Below, in pieces: positions 51,852 to 60,181 of a stretch of 64,000 nt of DNA. Position 1 is the first letter of the stretch, and every line of letters begins with the position of its first letter. This DNA is from Wukongibacter sp050859025 (GTDB taxonomy: Bacteria > Bacillota > Clostridia > Peptostreptococcales > Caminicellaceae), in contig NZ_CP138200.1 of NCBI RefSeq assembly GCF_050859025.1, positions 5,270,001-5,334,000 on the forward strand. The letters run 5' to 3'. The translations under genes were made by a program, and so were the position numbers. The notes under the pieces are model-generated. The model saw only the letters and a program-made list of their open reading frames with translations, had not been told where the DNA came from and searched no databases.

Positions 51852-53828
51852 TTAAATTAAATATCTCATAATGGCTACTATTTCTCCATCCATTATCCTG
51901 AGTTCAAATTTCAATTCAATATTGGTTAATGTATCTTTTACAACGTTATATATTTCAGGATATTTATTCTTATAGTACTCTAGATTTGGTTCAACATTAA
52001 AGTTTCCTGCTTTCCACCTCGGAATTGCTAATACAATGTGTAAAATCAATCCCCAAAGAGTCATAAAATCATAATTCACAATATTTTTATTATAGAGGCT
52101 TTGTACCATGTTTCCTATTTCTACTAATACCATTCCAATTACTTGTGAAGCTTTATAAAATTCATTGTAGTCTAATATTTCATTTTTTTGTACTTCTTCA
52201 TAATCATTGACTATAGTTTCAAGCTTCTTTAAAATATAATTTTCCTTCTTTACATCTACAAAGGGAATAATCTGTTTTTTAAATAACTCCAAAAGATTGT
52301 TTGAATAGTAATTTCTCATTCTAAGCTGAGAAATGTCTTCATTAAATAAAATTCTTGATATTTTACCTAGCTCATCATTTGTTATCAAAGGACTAACTTT
52401 AATCACAGGCTTAGATGAGTTTTTGATGTCCACCGTCGATATAATAAGATCGATTGATGACACATCGTATTCATTTTCTTCAATTTCAAATACAGATACA
52501 ATTCTCTTAATTGTAATATTAGGAATATTGTTTACTATCCTAGTTGCTAAAAGCTTTGATGCCCCTTTACCAGAACAGCATACAACAAGAACGTTTTTGT
52601 TGGATTTTATAAAGCTTTGTTCTTTATTCTTTAAAATATACATTGTTATAAATCCTATTTCATCCTCTGAAACCTTAACATTATATATTTTTTCAAAATG
52701 TCCAAGCATCATTTTAGCAATATGAAATTCCTCAAAGTATTTTTCCTTTACATCATCAACAAGACAATTAATATTAGGTATATTTAGCTGTACCTTCTCT
52801 AAGGTCAATTCTAAATGTGATATCAATTCTTCCTTTATGGCCTTTATACTATCTGATTTTAAGTCAACATAGTTTTGAAGAATCCTTATCATTTCATAGA
52901 CAGTATCAACAAGCTTTGGATCCACCATTCTATCCTCATTGTTAACTATTTTTAGATTGCAAAATATTAAATAATAAGTAAGATTTGCTATTTCATATTC
53001 TGGAATATCTATATTAAACAGCTCACTTAAATGATGGGCTATTTCTCTAGCAACTGAAAATTCCTTTTTCTCCTTTAAGGATTTGAGTATACTTTTATCG
53101 GGTAAAGAAAATTGTCTTTTCTGAACTCTGTACATCAAAACCTTTATTCTGGCAACAATCATTAAATATGACTCATAGGGTATCCAAAAGGGTATAGTTC
53201 CCTTACATATCTTTATTGCTCTTCTTATCTCACGTACATCAAATGAATTTATAGGCTCTAATACACCATCTAAGAACTCATGTATTTTCTGCCCATTCAT
53301 TTTGATTTCTAAAAACCTTTTAACAAGATAGGTAAGATAATCTCTTATCTTACTTTCTTCTCCAGTTATGCTGTAGCCATACCTTTTCTTAGCCCAAAGC
53401 TTGACATTGAACTTTTCATTAATATTACTTCCAAGTTCCTTCAAATCAGATATTATAGTAGATCTACTTATTCCTATGGAGTCTGCAATTTTCTCACTTG
53501 AAACAGGATTATCTGAAGTTACAAGAAAAAGTCCTATATATAGTAATCTTTCATCTTTATTTATATAGGGGATGAAATTACTATCACTTTGCCACTTTGC
53601 TATACTTTCAATGAGCTTGCCCTTGTTTTCTAAATAGATACCAACCTTAGGTTTTCTCACAATCTTAGCTTCTGTATTCCTTAGAAAGTATTCGACTTCA
53701 TCTAAATCATATCGAATAGTTCTTTCACTGACATTTAAAATATCTGATAATCTCTTAACCTTTATAGGTTTGTTGCTGTCTGATAAAATTTTTAAGATTT
53801 CTTTTTGTCTTTTGGATAGATGCATCAT
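51852..53828 (-). CDS. BglG/MtlR-type regulator with PRDs and EIIB domain
   Basis: The 658-residue regulator starts with a DeoR-type helix-turn-helix (VKRLSDILNVSERTIRYDLDEV) and a second winged helix (about 80-150). Two PRDs follow (around 170-290 and 295-400, with EIGFITMYILKN) and an EIIB-like domain (VVCCSGKGASKLLA, about 415-500). The C-terminal 150 residues do not show the EIIA active-site pattern. ATG 53828 is favoured by AAGGGA four bases upstream. It lies 86 bases after the enzyme I gene with no terminator, and 18 bases before the amidohydrolase. It probably activates this operon in response to phosphorylation by the local PTS. Confidence 0.85.
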   Translation of the reverse strand: MMHLSKRQKEILKILSDSNKPIKVKRLSDILNVSERTIRYDLDEVEYFLRNTEAKIVRKPKVGIYLENKGKLIESIAKWQSDSNFIPYINKDERLLYIGLFLVTSDNPVSSEKIADSIGISRSTIISDLKELGSNINEKFNVKLWAKKRYGYSITGEESKIRDYLTYLVKRFLEIKMNGQKIHEFLDGVLEPINSFDVREIRRAIKICKGTIPFWIPYESYLMIVARIKVLMYRVQKRQFSLPDKSILKSLKEKKEFSVAREIAHHLSELFNIDIPEYEIANLTYYLIFCNLKIVNNEDRMVDPKLVDTVYEMIRILQNYVDLKSDSIKAIKEELISHLELTLEKVQLNIPNINCLVDDVKEKYFEEFHIAKMMLGHFEKIYNVKVSEDEIGFITMYILKNKEQSFIKSNKNVLVVCCSGKGASKLLATRIVNNIPNITIKRIVSVFEIEENEYDVSSIDLIISTVDIKNSSKPVIKVSPLITNDELGKISRILFNEDISQLRMRNYYSNNLLELFKKQIIPFVDVKKENYILKKLETIVNDYEEVQKNEILDYNEFYKASQVIGMVLVEIGNMVQSLYNKNIVNYDFMTLWGLILHIVLAIPRWKAGNFNVEPNLEYYKNKYPEIYNVVKDTLTNIELKFELRIMDGEIVAIMRYLI

Positions 53829-53914
53829 TTTATCCCTTCTTATCCACATAATATTACAAATATTCAATCATTAAAATATTACTTTACTTCCGAATAGACT
53901 GTGCAAATATATAC

Positions 53915-55621
53915 TTAATATTCCATAATCTTTTCTAGGTATTCCTGTATTTTCTCAGCTGAGTTCATTGTTAACACTGATTCTACTACATTTTTGCAAT
54001 CAATATAGCTTAACTTTTTCAGTTCACTTCTTATTTTCAATACCTTCGATGAAGACACACTCAATTCATTTAGCCCTATGCCCACAAGAAATGGGAGTAA
54101 TCTAATGTCGCCAGCAGCCTCTCCACAGATTCCAACCCATGTCCCTTCGTTATTAGCATTCTTAGCAACCGTCTTCATTAGTCTTAATACAGCAGGATGG
54201 AAATGTGAGTACAGGTAACTTACATTTTGGTTTATCCTATCTACAGCAGTGGTATATTGCACAAGATCGTTTGTTCCAATACTAAAGAAATCAACTTCCT
54301 TTGCCAATATATCTGAAATCAGTGCAGCCGATGGAATTTCTATCATTATTCCGATTTTTATATCCTCCGAAAAGCCTTCTCCCCTATCCAATAATTCCTG
54401 TTTTGCTATATTTAGCTGCTCCTTTACTTCGATTATTTCTTTGTAAGAAGAAATCATGGGAAACATTATCTTTAGATTTCCATAAAGGCTAGCCCTAAGT
54501 AAAGCTCTTAACTGCGTTCTGAATATCTCAACCTCTCTTAAGCATAGTCTTACGGCTCTACATCCTAAAAAGGGATTCATTTCCCTTTCCAAATTCAAAT
54601 AGGGAAGCTCTTTATCTCCTCCAACATCTAATGTTCTAATTATCACTGGTCTACCTTCCATAGCCGTAAGTACTCTTTTATAGGCTTCAAACTGCTCATC
54701 TTCTGATGGTAAATCTTCATGATTCATGTATAGGAATTCACTTCTAAAAAGTCCTATTCCCTCCCCATCGTTTTCTATTACAGCATCAATGTCATTTGGC
54801 GAGCCAATATTACATGCTAGCTCAATTCTATGGCTATCCTTAGTTTCTGATGGCCTTCCCTTAAAGCTCTTCAACAGCTCTCTATTTTTCTCCTCCATTT
54901 GTAATATATTCTTTGCTATATCCATCTCTTCAGTATTTGGATTAATTATAATATCCCCAGTATCCCCATCCATAATTATGAATTCACTATCCTTTATCCT
55001 ATCTATATCTTCACCTACTCCAACAACGGCCGGTAGCCCCATAGTTCTCGCCATAATGGCACTATGGGAGGTCACTCCACCTATTTTTGTTATAAATCCT
55101 AGAACTAAACTTCTATCAATCATTACTGTATCAGAGGGTGTCAAATCCTCAGCCACAATTATTACCTGTTCATCAATTAATGATAAATCCTTAATTTTTA
55201 TCCCTAAAATATTTTTAATTATTCTATCAGACACATCTTTTATATCGCTTGCTCTTTCCTTCATATAAGCATTATCCATATCCGAAAATACATTTATGAT
55301 CTCTTCAGATGCTTCCTTCACTGCATACTCGGCTGTATATCTCTCTTTATTTATCCCATTGATTATACTGTCCATAAATTCTGGATCTTCTAGTATCATA
55401 TAATGGGCATTGAAAATCTCAGATTCCTTTTCTCCTAATTGGTCTAATGCAATTTCAATAAGCTCTTTTATTTGCTCTTTTGCTTTTAAAACTGCATTTT
55501 TTAGCTTTAAGATTTCATCTTGGGCTTCATCCTTGGATATCTTTGATATCTCATAATCTTCTTCTAATAGTTTAAATACTTTTCCATAGGCAATTCCAGA
55601 GGATGCTCCTATTCCAGTCAT
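53915..55621 (-). CDS. ptsI: PTS enzyme I (phosphoenolpyruvate-protein phosphotransferase)
   Basis: Enzyme I takes phosphate from phosphoenolpyruvate and passes it to HPr. All parts are present in 568 residues: the N-terminal start GIGASSGIAYG, the phosphohistidine in GGVTSHSAIMAR, the PEP-binding GIGLFRSEFLYM, GGDKELPYL, and the C-terminal catalytic Cys in WVGICGEAAGD. It follows the HPr gene by 13 bases. The operon continues into the BglG-type regulator and the DUF4310-4312 set. A general PTS pair inside a catabolic operon suggests a dedicated phosphate supply, although it may be the organism's only enzyme I. Confidence 0.93.
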   Translation of the reverse strand: MTGIGASSGIAYGKVFKLLEEDYEISKISKDEAQDEILKLKNAVLKAKEQIKELIEIALDQLGEKESEIFNAHYMILEDPEFMDSIINGINKERYTAEYAVKEASEEIINVFSDMDNAYMKERASDIKDVSDRIIKNILGIKIKDLSLIDEQVIIVAEDLTPSDTVMIDRSLVLGFITKIGGVTSHSAIMARTMGLPAVVGVGEDIDRIKDSEFIIMDGDTGDIIINPNTEEMDIAKNILQMEEKNRELLKSFKGRPSETKDSHRIELACNIGSPNDIDAVIENDGEGIGLFRSEFLYMNHEDLPSEDEQFEAYKRVLTAMEGRPVIIRTLDVGGDKELPYLNLEREMNPFLGCRAVRLCLREVEIFRTQLRALLRASLYGNLKIMFPMISSYKEIIEVKEQLNIAKQELLDRGEGFSEDIKIGIMIEIPSAALISDILAKEVDFFSIGTNDLVQYTTAVDRINQNVSYLYSHFHPAVLRLMKTVAKNANNEGTWVGICGEAAGDIRLLPFLVGIGLNELSVSSSKVLKIRSELKKLSYIDCKNVVESVLTMNSAEKIQEYLEKIMEY

Positions 55622-55634
55622 TCATTACCACCCT

Positions 55635-55895
55635 TTACTCTCCGAATCCACATTTTGTGAGTTCAACTAGTTTATTCAATAATTCTATTTCATCCTTGCC
55701 CCTTGTTTCGATGAGCAGCTCATCTCCCTTAACAGCTCCCATTTGCATAAGAGAAATCATGCTTTTCCCATTATATTTCTTATCCTTCTTTGATACTTCA
55801 ATCTCAGCATCATATTTATTAACCACTTGCATCCACTTACTTAAAGGCCTTGCATGTATGCCCAGCTTATTAATAATAGTTACTTTCGCTTTCAA
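55635..55895 (-). CDS. HPr phosphocarrier protein (first copy)
   Basis: The 86-residue protein has the phosphohistidine motif LGIHARPLSKW and, at the regulatory position, KSMISLMQMGA containing Ser46. It therefore should accept phosphate from enzyme I and also be a target of HPr kinase. The TTG start follows AGGAAG at the right distance. It opens an operon: a terminator lies upstream at 56102-56133, and a TATAAT box (55933-55938, minus strand) could serve as its -10. It differs clearly from the second HPr at 56987. Confidence 0.9.
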   Translation of the reverse strand: MKAKVTIINKLGIHARPLSKWMQVVNKYDAEIEVSKKDKKYNGKSMISLMQMGAVKGDELLIETRGKDEIELLNKLVELTKCGFGE

Positions 55896-56101
55896 TCTTA
55901 TCTTCCTTTCTATTTATATACTGCAAATTTATATTATAGTTTCTACTTACCATTACTATATATAAAGTCCTTTTCCATTAAAATAGTATTTTAATTCAAA
56001 TCTTATGTGGCAATTTTGGACTTAAGGAATAAGTGATAAGATAGCAATAGAACTTAACCTACAGAAAAATTATTTACAAGATCAAAACCTTTTATTAAGA
56101 A

Positions 56102-56133
56102 TAAAAAAAACTTCTACTCATAGCTGTAGAAGT
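56102..56133 (-). terminator. Terminator of the HAD phosphatase gene
   Basis: ACTTCTAC and GTAGAAGT form an eight-base stem with an eight-base loop followed by TTTTTTTT on the minus strand. It isolates the mannitol-type operon from the HPr-enzyme I operon. Confidence 0.88.
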
Positions 56134-56180
56134 CTTGGAAATTTAAATATAATTCAATTTGGAATCCTTATGTTGTAGTA

Positions 56181-56834
56181 TTATCCTAAAAACGAATTAA
56201 TGAGTACATCTTTTATTTCAGAGAAATTAGCAAAAGGGAAAAAGTTGATATTATTTTCTTCTAATAGCGATATAAGCTTGCCCCTTGCAAACACTAAATC
56301 ACATAAAAGGCTTGCTTCATAATCCGGTCTACTGTCACCTGCATAGTACACTCTTTTATATTTACTTTTAAAGTGCTGCACTACTTTCTTCTTATTGATT
56401 CCATATTTTTCACAGTAAAATTCATACGTTGGATCAATATCAAAGTGAATCCCTTTATCTCTATATATACCCCTATTTGAATAAATTTTTATATCTTCTA
56501 TTCCATAATGCTTTAACAAGGTTTCTATATAGTAGTTGCTACCCGCACTTAATATAATAAAATCTCCATTATTTTCATAAACGAAATCTATAAAGTTTTT
56601 TAGATATGGATCAAATTCTAGTTCGATGATATCTCTATAAATCTGCTCTTCATTTTGCCCTATATTTTGAAATACGTAGCCTAAAAACTCCACATCCTTA
56701 AATTCTCCTCTTCGCCACCTCTTATACTTCATAGCTCCTTCCTCGCCTAGGTATTTTTCTAAAACATGTACATAAAAATCTTTTTTGGTAATTGTACCAT
56801 CAAAGTCGGATATAAATACAAATTCTTTATCCAT
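56181..56834 (-). CDS. HAD-IB family phosphatase, MtnX-like
   Basis: This 217-residue HAD-superfamily phosphatase has motif I as SDFDGTITKKD, motif II in ILSAGSN, and the late Asp pair in YYAGDSRPDYEA. The cap and overall length resemble MtnX-like enzymes. The substrate cannot be read from the sequence; beside a PTS operon a sugar-phosphate phosphatase acting in overflow or detoxification is possible. It lies 150 bases after the second HPr gene, across an inverted repeat, and ends before a strong terminator. Confidence 0.78.
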   Translation of the reverse strand: MDKEFVFISDFDGTITKKDFYVHVLEKYLGEEGAMKYKRWRRGEFKDVEFLGYVFQNIGQNEEQIYRDIIELEFDPYLKNFIDFVYENNGDFIILSAGSNYYIETLLKHYGIEDIKIYSNRGIYRDKGIHFDIDPTYEFYCEKYGINKKKVVQHFKSKYKRVYYAGDSRPDYEASLLCDLVFARGKLISLLEENNINFFPFANFSEIKDVLINSFLG

Positions 56835-56895
56835 CAGATCAGCTCCATTTCCTTCTACAGATTAAGATTCAAATTTTGATTTTTATAAAATATTT

Positions 56896-56954
56896 AACTC
56901 CTCAATATAGCTATACTTAATAAATTTAAATAATATTTAGCACATTGAGGAGTT
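56896..56954 (-). terminator. Inverted repeat between HPr and HAD genes
   Basis: Perfect 11-base arms AACTCCTCAAT and ATTGAGGAGTT are 37 bases apart. On the minus strand the second arm is followed by AAATATTTTAT rather than a clean T-run. The ATTGAGGAGTT arm contains a Shine-Dalgarno-like GAGGAG. It may act as a weak terminator or RNA stabiliser after the HPr gene. Confidence 0.45.
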
Positions 56955-56986
56955 ATATCACTAACTATATTCTATTATATAACCTC

Positions 56987-57250
56987 TTAATCTTCGAGCT
57001 TATTTTCAATTAAATCCTTTATTGATAATACTAATTCCTTTTCATCCGCACCTTCAGCAACAATCGTTAGTTTTGTATTTTTAACCGCACCCATAGATAT
57101 AATTCCCATTATACTTTTTCCATTATATTCTTTACCATCTTTTATAATTTTTATGTCCGACTCATATTTAGCTGCCTCTTTTACTAGTAAACTAGCCGGC
57201 CTTGCATGAATGCCAGTTTCATTATTTAGGACAACTTCTTCTTTATACAT
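56987..57250 (-). CDS. HPr phosphocarrier protein (second copy)
   Basis: The 87-residue protein shows the canonical TGIHARPASLLV phosphohistidine motif and GKSIMGIISMGA with the regulatory Ser46. It resembles ordinary Firmicutes HPr more than the copy at 55635 does. It follows the dehydrogenase gene by 22 bases, with AGGAG before the ATG, and so is co-transcribed with the mannitol-type PTS genes. Which HPr serves general sugar uptake is not clear. Confidence 0.92.
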   Translation of the reverse strand: MYKEEVVLNNETGIHARPASLLVKEAAKYESDIKIIKDGKEYNGKSIMGIISMGAVKNTKLTIVAEGADEKELVLSIKDLIENKLED

Positions 57251-57272
57251 GTATATTTATCTCCTTTCATTT

Positions 57273-58529
57273 CTATTTATTTTCTAATAAATATTTTTCA
57301 GCTTCCAATGACCATAATCCATTATTCCTACGAGTTATTTCAGCTAGCCCTGCAAAAAACTCATCTGTTTTACCTTTTTCTTCAAACTCTTCTATAGCTG
57401 TTAATTCCATATCTATATTTGTATAAACAAGCTTTTTCCCACCAGGAATATTAGGTAAGTTTAAAATTGTTTCTGACACACTATCTAGCCCGCCAACATG
57501 AGTAACCATTACTGCCGGATTTATTAGACCTTTACTTGTCATCTCCAATGATTCAATTAGATCATCTGTATTTCCACCAGTTGATCCTATAATACGAGTT
57601 GCAGAATAATGAATATTATAATAGTTTACCTTTGCAGCAAATTGCTTATCAGTTGGTCCAGCAAAGAAATTTAAGCATCCATCCTTGCCTAATATTTTAT
57701 CCCCTTGCTCTGCAAGGACTTCAACAGGTGCGTATACATATACATCATCATATCCCTTGTTGTCATTAGTAAGGGATATTAAATATTCTTCAGGCGATTC
57801 GATACTCTTTGTATTAACATATATAAGCTCAACACCCTTTTCTTTAGCTTCTTCTGGAGTGAGTATACTGCGTGCTCTATCAAGTCTACTGTCATCTATG
57901 TCTGTTACAACTAGAAGCCCAGGTCTTCTATCGCAATTGATAATATAATCAATTGCACCAAGTCCCATTGGACCTGCTCCACCAAGAATAGCCATATTAC
58001 CACCTGGTACTATTCCCATTTCATGTTCGTAAACGCCGGTTTTTGTATGGTAATTGAAATGAAACGCTCCAATGATACATGACATAGGTTCTGCTAATGA
58101 TGCCTCAAAAAAGCCTTCGCCTTCATAATTAATTAAACATCCCAGTTCCATAACTTCCTTTGGAATTATTGCATAGGTTGTATTTCCTCCAAAATATTTA
58201 TATGAGTATCCTGGAGCATATGGACTACCTTTATAATTTAATGCAGGTTGAAGTGCAAATTTATTTCCTTCTTTAAATTCATCTTTCCATTTGTCTCCGA
58301 CTTTTACGATTTCACCAGCAAATTCATGTCCTGTAATTACGGGATTAACAGCAACATCTTCTGGAACTCTTTTATGTCTAGTTCCTTGCTTTGCAGCTTT
58401 ATAGGTTGACATACAGATACTATTTGAAATAACCTTAACTAAAATTTCATCCTCTTTTATTTCTGGTAATTCAAATTCTTCCAATCTTAAATCATCTTCA
58501 CCATACATTCTTACAGCTCTAGCTTTCAT
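57273..58529 (-). CDS. Zinc-type alcohol dehydrogenase, sorbose/sorbitol-phosphate reductase-like
   Basis: The 418-residue protein is an MDR-family dehydrogenase: the N-terminal catalytic domain has GHEFAGEIVKVGDKW and the nucleotide-binding fold shows AILGGAGPMGLGAIDY. The extended length and the FAGPTDK and STGGNTDDL segments resemble L-sorbose-1-phosphate reductases (SorE) rather than typical polyol dehydrogenases. It overlaps the operon closely, two bases after fruK. It may interconvert a hexitol phosphate and a ketose phosphate. If it oxidised mannitol 1-phosphate at C2 the product would be fructose 1-phosphate, the substrate of the neighbouring kinase. Confidence 0.78.
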   Translation of the reverse strand: MKARAVRMYGEDDLRLEEFELPEIKEDEILVKVISNSICMSTYKAAKQGTRHKRVPEDVAVNPVITGHEFAGEIVKVGDKWKDEFKEGNKFALQPALNYKGSPYAPGYSYKYFGGNTTYAIIPKEVMELGCLINYEGEGFFEASLAEPMSCIIGAFHFNYHTKTGVYEHEMGIVPGGNMAILGGAGPMGLGAIDYIINCDRRPGLLVVTDIDDSRLDRARSILTPEEAKEKGVELIYVNTKSIESPEEYLISLTNDNKGYDDVYVYAPVEVLAEQGDKILGKDGCLNFFAGPTDKQFAAKVNYYNIHYSATRIIGSTGGNTDDLIESLEMTSKGLINPAVMVTHVGGLDSVSETILNLPNIPGGKKLVYTNIDMELTAIEEFEEKGKTDEFFAGLAEITRRNNGLWSLEAEKYLLENK

Positions 58530-58531
58530 AT

Positions 58532-59473
58532 CTAAACATCTCCCATCAACATTTTAAATTCTACTTTGTCTATTAATTTGTTAATATCCTCAATACTGCC
58601 CGATTGCGTTCCTTCTTTCATAACACTAGCTGCACTTGCAGCAACAGATAATTTAATAGTAGTTTCAAATGAATAATCTTTATCAATGGCTAGTGATATG
58701 GCAGCTACCATAGAATCACCTGCCCCAACGGTGCTTTTAACCTCTACTTTTATGCCATCTACTATTGCAATTTTCTCTTTACTTATAAAAACTGACCCCT
58801 CTCCCCCACGAGAAACAATCACATGCTCCACACCATACTCTAGAAGCTTTTTCCCATATTTTATAATATCTTCTATGCTTTCTATACTTTTAGAAAATAT
58901 CTTTTCTAGCTCGTGAATGTTAGGCTTTACAAGATGAGGCCCAGCCTTTAACCCCTCGATGAGTAGTTCTCCATCTGCATCAAGAATAGTCTTTACACCC
59001 TTTTCCTTGGCTTTGCTAATTAGTCTCTTATATACTTTTTTGTCTACATTTCTAGGAATACTGCCTGAAAATACTGCTATAGAATCCTTTGATAAATTAT
59101 CAATTACTTTTTTTTCAAAAGCTTTCAAATCATCGGCTGAAACAAATGGGCCATTTTCATTTATGTCGGTTACTAGATTGTTTATTCCATCTACAACCTT
59201 AACATTAGTTCTTGTTTGACCTTCGATAAACAAAAAATCATTTTCAATTCCTATTTTATCTAACTCATCCTTTATGAATTTTCCTGAATTTCCAGCAAGT
59301 ATGCCCATTGCTACACTTTTACCACCAAGCTTTTGTATTACCTTCGATACATTAATGCCTTTTCCTGCGGCATCGATCCTTAGTCCCGATTCTCTGTTTA
59401 CTCTTCCAACTCTAAGATTATCTATAATCATAGTTTTGTCTATAGCAGGATTAAAAGTTATTGTAGTAATCAC
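58532..59473 (-). CDS. fruK: 1-Phosphofructokinase
   Basis: This PfkB-family kinase of 313 residues phosphorylates fructose 1-phosphate to the 1,6-bisphosphate. The sequence shows TFNPAIDKT at the start, GKGINVSKVIQKLG for substrate binding, VKPNIHEL and the catalytic GAGDSMVAA with the base Asp. The GTG start lies behind a G-rich ribosome-binding site. It follows the EIIA gene by 23 bases. A tagatose-6-phosphate kinase is the closest alternative, since the two share these motifs. Confidence 0.87.
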   Translation of the reverse strand: MITTITFNPAIDKTMIIDNLRVGRVNRESGLRIDAAGKGINVSKVIQKLGGKSVAMGILAGNSGKFIKDELDKIGIENDFLFIEGQTRTNVKVVDGINNLVTDINENGPFVSADDLKAFEKKVIDNLSKDSIAVFSGSIPRNVDKKVYKRLISKAKEKGVKTILDADGELLIEGLKAGPHLVKPNIHELEKIFSKSIESIEDIIKYGKKLLEYGVEHVIVSRGGEGSVFISKEKIAIVDGIKVEVKSTVGAGDSMVAAISLAIDKDYSFETTIKLSVAASAASVMKEGTQSGSIEDINKLIDKVEFKMLMGDV

Positions 59474-59496
59474 AGTAAGCCCCCCTTAGATTATCT

Positions 59497-60168
59497 CTAA
59501 TTTGCTGTAAGTATTTTCTGGATCCTATTAACATCCTTTGTTTTTACTAGCTTCTCTACGGTTTCTTTATCTTCCAATGAAGTTGCAATATTTGATAAAA
59601 TCTTTAAATGCTCATTGTCTTTTCCTGCTATTCCTAAAACTAAATATGCCTTATTATTCTCACCAAAGTCTACACCCTCTGGAAATTGAAGAACTACAAT
59701 TCCTGATTTCTTTATTCTATCTTTAGAAGAACCAACACCATGTGGTATAGCTATTCCATTGCCAATATAGGTTGATACCAGCTCTTCTCTTTCCAGCATC
59801 GCCTTAATATATTCCTCTTCTACATACTCTCCATCGACGAGAAGCTGTCCTGCCATTTTTATTGCTTCTTCTTTATCTACACTTTTTAAATCTAATAAAA
59901 TATTTTCCTTTCTAAGAATTTCATCATTGCATTTTTTATCTTCATCTACTACAAAAGGCTCTTCATTGCTACTTGGATTTTTCGGATTTAACCCTTGTTC
60001 CTTTTCACCCTCAAATGCTTTTTCAGTTGAGCCTTTTCTTTTCATAAAAAGTGATGCCACTAGGAAGGAAGCTACTACAAATATCACTATTCCTAAAATT
60101 CCTCCTGGAAGTCCACTCTTTTCTGTCATAGCTACTGTCATTAGATTAATTGCTGCCATAATTTTCAC
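59497..60168 (-). CDS. PTS EIIA, mannitol/fructose type, with N-terminal membrane helix
   Basis: The C-terminal domain (about 80-223) is an EIIA of the mannitol/fructose family with the phosphohistidine in GNGIAIPHGVG. It takes phosphate from HPr and gives it to the EIIB domain of the EIICB at 62657. The first 80 residues are unusual: a single hydrophobic helix (about 22-42, GGILGIVIFVVASFLVASLF) followed by a charged linker. EIIA of this type is usually soluble, so a membrane anchor is inferred. GTG 60168 is well supported by AGGAGGGG seven bases upstream, so the extension is probably real. Confidence 0.87.
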   Translation of the reverse strand: MKIMAAINLMTVAMTEKSGLPGGILGIVIFVVASFLVASLFMKRKGSTEKAFEGEKEQGLNPKNPSSNEEPFVVDEDKKCNDEILRKENILLDLKSVDKEEAIKMAGQLLVDGEYVEEEYIKAMLEREELVSTYIGNGIAIPHGVGSSKDRIKKSGIVVLQFPEGVDFGENNKAYLVLGIAGKDNEHLKILSNIATSLEDKETVEKLVKTKDVNRIQKILTAN

Positions 60169-60181
60169 GAATAATCCCCTC

